Shown here: one piece after another, positions 31,931 to 34,521 of the stretch
Position numbering within the stretch: position 1 is the stretch's first letter
Layout: the number at the start of each line of letters is the position of its first letter
Origin: Jaapia argillacea MUCL 33604
Taxonomy: Eukaryota; Basidiomycota; Agaricomycetes; Jaapiales; Jaapiaceae
DNA: 34,521 nt
Assembly (NCBI GenBank): GCA_000697665.1
Contig: KL197709.1
Span: 203,998-238,518, forward strand
Reading direction: 5' to 3'
Position numbers and translations under genes: made by a program
The notes under the pieces: generated by a model
The model's input: the letters and a program-made list of their open reading frames with translations, nothing else
What the model was told of the DNA's origin: nothing
The model's database searches: none

Positions 31931-33776
31931 ATGGGCTCATCTTCCAAGCTACCTTTATATCTCCCGTACAACGACGCCGGACGTCAACATCGCAACCGAT
32001 CAAGTATCACGATCGCCCTCTTAGCATTCTTCGCAGCTTCTGCGCTTTATCTCGCTTGGCCTGCATGGACGTCGCCTGGCCTGTCAATCTCTCGGGGGGA
32101 GATAAATAGCTTTGGTGCCGGGTCTGGTAGGATCCAACGGAGATGGGCCCAGTATTCGCCTTGGTACGCCGTCGCTGAGTACCAACGTCCACCTCAAGGC
32201 TGCACAATCAATCAAGTAAGCTCTGCTTTCCCTACACGTTGTTGTGTTCATATCTAATCTCAAATTCCAACGTCAGGTGAATATCGTGAGTGGACATGTG
32301 CATCTTTTACGAGGATTCACGATCGCTCACACGATGTGTGTTTTGCCGGGGTTGTAGCTACAACGACACGGAGCTAGATATCCAACCTCCGGTGCAGGTA
32401 AAGATATCCAATCCGCCCTTCAAAAACTCAAATCTGCTCGATTACCTCCACGCACCCGCCAAGGCTCCTCCAACAAATTACACTTTCTAAAACATTTCGT
32501 ATACGATTTGGGAGAGGCCGATCTAGTTCCCTATGGCGCCTCTGAGTACGTTACGTTTCATTTCGGCTTGGACTTTTGGTTATCAAGTTCGAGGTTGAAC
32601 GCGATCTCGTTATAGGTCATATGAAGCCGGACGAACTACATTCCGACGATATGGTCACCTTGTGGATGAGGAGAACCTCCCGTTTGTGCGCGCTTCAGGA
32701 TCGGAACGTGTTATCTTATCAGCTACGAACTGGACCAAAGGTATCTTACACCCTTCATCATCATTCCCATAATATTGAGATCGGATTCGTAGGGTTCTCC
32801 TTCGCTAGTCAATCTGCTTACTTCCCAGTACTCTCCGTCATCCTAGACGAATCAGTGAGTTCCGCCCTTCCCAATCCCACCCACCCAAATCTCACATCTC
32901 ACCTATCCACCTAGCTCAATGACACACTCGACGATAGCATGTGTCCCTCCGCCACATCTCCCTCTCCATACACATCCATCTGGCTCTCCCAATTCGCACC
33001 ACCCATCACATCCCGTCTCAACGCCGCAGCACCAGGCGCCAACCTCACAGACGAAGATACCCATAATCTAATGTCGCTTTGTCCTTTTGACAGTGTTGCT
33101 CATGTTGGTCAAGGGAGGAAGGAAGCGAGGAAGGTTTGTAAGCTGTTTAGTGAGGAAGAGTGGGAGGCGTATGAGTATTTTGGGGATTTGAATAAGTTTT
33201 ATGGGACCGGGTGAGTGGGTTCTGACTTTGGTTGGGATCTTGTATCCGTCATAAAGGCTTATCCTGCATTTTCCTAGGTATGGACAACCGCTCGGCCCTA
33301 TCCAAGGCGTAGGATACATCAACGAACTCCTAGCCCGCTTAACCAACAAACCAGTCCACGATCACACCCAAACCAACACCACCCTCGACTCCTCACCCCT
33401 CACCTTCCCTCTCAACAAAACCCTCTACGCAGATTTCTCACACGACAACCAAATGATAGCGATATACTCTGCTATCGGCCTATTCAACCAGTCGCATTTG
33501 GGTTTCGGTGGGATACTTGATCCGAGGAGACCGGATGAGAGGAGGACTTGGAGAGTGTCGGAGATGGTACCGTTTGCTGCTAGGATGGTTGTTGAGCGGT
33601 TAAGTTGTGGGGAGGGAGGAGAGGAGTATGTGAGGATATTGGTTAATGAGAAAGTACAACCATTGGAGTTTTGTGGAGGTTCTGGAGGTATGTGTGCGTT
33701 GGAAGACTTTGTGGAGAGCCAGGTGTATGCTCGGAGTAGTGGAGGTGGGGATTTCGAAAAGTGTTTTGAGAAATAG
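31931..33776 (+). CDS. Histidine acid phosphatase, phytase type, with N-terminal membrane anchor
   Basis: Seven exons (31931-32215, 32277-32285, 32358-32545, 32616-32740, 32793-32854, 32915-33210, 33278-33776) give 487 residues. The catalytic motif RHGARYP is at 101-107, and the proton-donor motif HDN at 377-379 sits in YADFSHDNQM, as in fungal 3-phytases. These enzymes release phosphate from phytate and other organic phosphates. Residues about 25-47 (SITIALLAFFAASALYLAWP) form a hydrophobic segment after a basic start (GRQHRNR), so it looks like a type II membrane anchor rather than a cleaved signal peptide, which sits well inside the N-terminus here. The second exon is only 9 nt and encodes Val-Asn-Ile just before the active site. 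Two CACGTG motifs lie upstream. Confidence 0.92.
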
Positions 33777-33910
33777 ATATGGGGTATCGTAGGGCTCGAT
33801 GAGATTGTAGATACAACGTTCGAGAGTAGAGGACAGGTTGGTCATCTGCGTGTATGGTTTGACCTAATATGCTCGACAATGTTGGGTTGGTGATTGGCGG
33901 AAACTATGGA

Positions 33911-34237
33911 TCAATCCCAGCTTTCGATGATAATCGTGGCGTTTGGGACAGCCTCGCTCACCCATGAAATGGGTGTATCAGGCAGTCGAAGGTAAATGTA
34001 AACGATTTCCAGAGTGTTTGACGCCCTTTGCAGAGCTTTGAACTCCAAGCTATCGTATGTGTATGTCTCGCCCGGCTCCAGCCAGAATCCATTGAACACT
34101 CGCAATGGCGATCCACCCCAACAGACACTATGGGAAGTAATGGCATTTATTTTGAGTGCTTCCGTCACTCTTCTGCTACGAATGAGTGCTAAGTACACTG
34201 GTTCGGACAGCGCGCAAAATAAGTGCTTCGAGGACAA
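33911..34237 (-). pseudogene. Open frame lacking a start codon, possible 3' exon or relic
   Basis: About 108 codons are open on the minus strand without any ATG, ending in PNATIIIESWD and a stop. The C-terminal part (LEFKALQRASNTLEIVYIYL, then a Trp-containing end) resembles the leucine-rich ends of basidiomycete F-box proteins, but the match is from memory and weak. No partner exon is convincing up to the window edge. It may be the remnant of a gene or the last exon of one that begins outside. Confidence 0.3.
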
Positions 34238-34303
34238 GTGCTCGGGGCACTCGTAAAAAACTGTCTCTAGCCAAATGTACTAAACAAGTGTCGGGGGCAC
34301 TTC
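34237..34303. repeat. Pair of similar imperfect palindromes
   Basis: AAGTGCTCGGGGCACTC (34236-34252) and AAGTGTCGGGGGCACTT (34286-34302) are each hairpin-like, with AGTG arms, a GC-rich loop and CACT arms, and resemble each other as direct copies 50 bases apart. Related AGTGC words recur from 34155 to 34380. The nature of the repeat is unknown. Confidence 0.4.
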
Positions 34304-34521
34304 TCAGAAAGTGGCGAAGGGGCCCGTTTGTTTACTCGTTCAGGGTTTGGAGTACTCGTCCTGAAATAGATAACGAGTGCGACCACAATACGACACAATA
34401 CCCAGGTAACGAAGTGGTGGCGAGCCAGTTGCGCCGCAACAAGCATTACAACCCCAATGGGCAATTAAACGGGGTTCAATAATGAACTTTCGGTCACCGT
34501 AAGGTCGTATCGACATTCTTA

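Larger units (their letters stand above)
33777..34521. other. Right-end region: phytase 3' end and an unassigned frame
   Basis: These 745 bases hold the phytase 3' UTR, a minus-strand open frame without a start codon (listed separately) and a region with repeated AGTGC/GCACT words. No complete gene can be supported. Confidence 0.5.

Noticed and set aside
1-34521. tRNA, rRNA, CRISPR, terminal repeats of transposons
   Set aside because: I looked for cloverleaf-type arms, regular spacers and long terminal repeats and saw none; a covariance-model or repeat search would be needed to exclude them.

Overview
The window looks like nuclear DNA of a mushroom-forming basidiomycete (Agaricomycotina, probably Agaricomycetes). 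The genes are dense and on both strands, and most are split by many introns of about 50-90 nt with GT(A/G)NGT donors. The gene content also fits: a myosin-motor chitin synthase, a histidine acid phosphatase of the basidiomycete phytase type, GRDP-like (formerly DUF1399) genes and an F-box relic. I saw no tRNA, rRNA, CRISPR array or intact transposon. The exon models below were built by hand from splice signals and reading phase. Every full model except the two flagged ones (the WW protein, and the GRDP copy on the minus strand) closes in frame without special assumptions.

Layout, left to right: the last codons of a glycine/cysteine-rich protein (1-126, +); a complete GRDP-like gene with a Gly/Cys tail (649-3456, +); a truncated, frameshifted F-box relic (3778-4151, -); coatomer beta' subunit SEC27 (4457-7509, +); a 1998-residue myosin-motor chitin synthase (7942-14543, +); a small membrane-anchored Ser/Thr-rich protein (14973-16113, +); a CoA-type Nudix hydrolase (16490-17735, -); a coding-like but broken stretch (18046-18673, -); a proline-rich, WW-like, multi-pass membrane protein (18885-22260, +); a uric acid/xanthine permease (22442-24838, -); a second complete GRDP-like gene (25735-28508, -); a cysteine-containing, low-complexity protein (29570-31269, -); a membrane-anchored phytase-type phosphatase (31931-33776, +); and an open frame with no start codon (33911-34237, -).

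Functionally the window mixes housekeeping secretion (COPI), cell-wall synthesis (chitin synthase), nutrient scavenging (purine permease with GATA-type motifs upstream, phytase with CACGTG motifs upstream) and cofactor turnover (Nudix). I see no biosynthetic gene cluster. The most distinctive structure is the pair of complete GRDP-like genes facing each other across about 22 kb of unrelated genes. They share all 11 intron positions, and four internal exons have identical length, but one has a 103-residue Gly/Cys tail and the other only a short remnant. The remaining points of interest are splicing oddities: micro-exons of 9, 21 and 24 nt, GC-AG introns, and introns that are in frame and free of stops.
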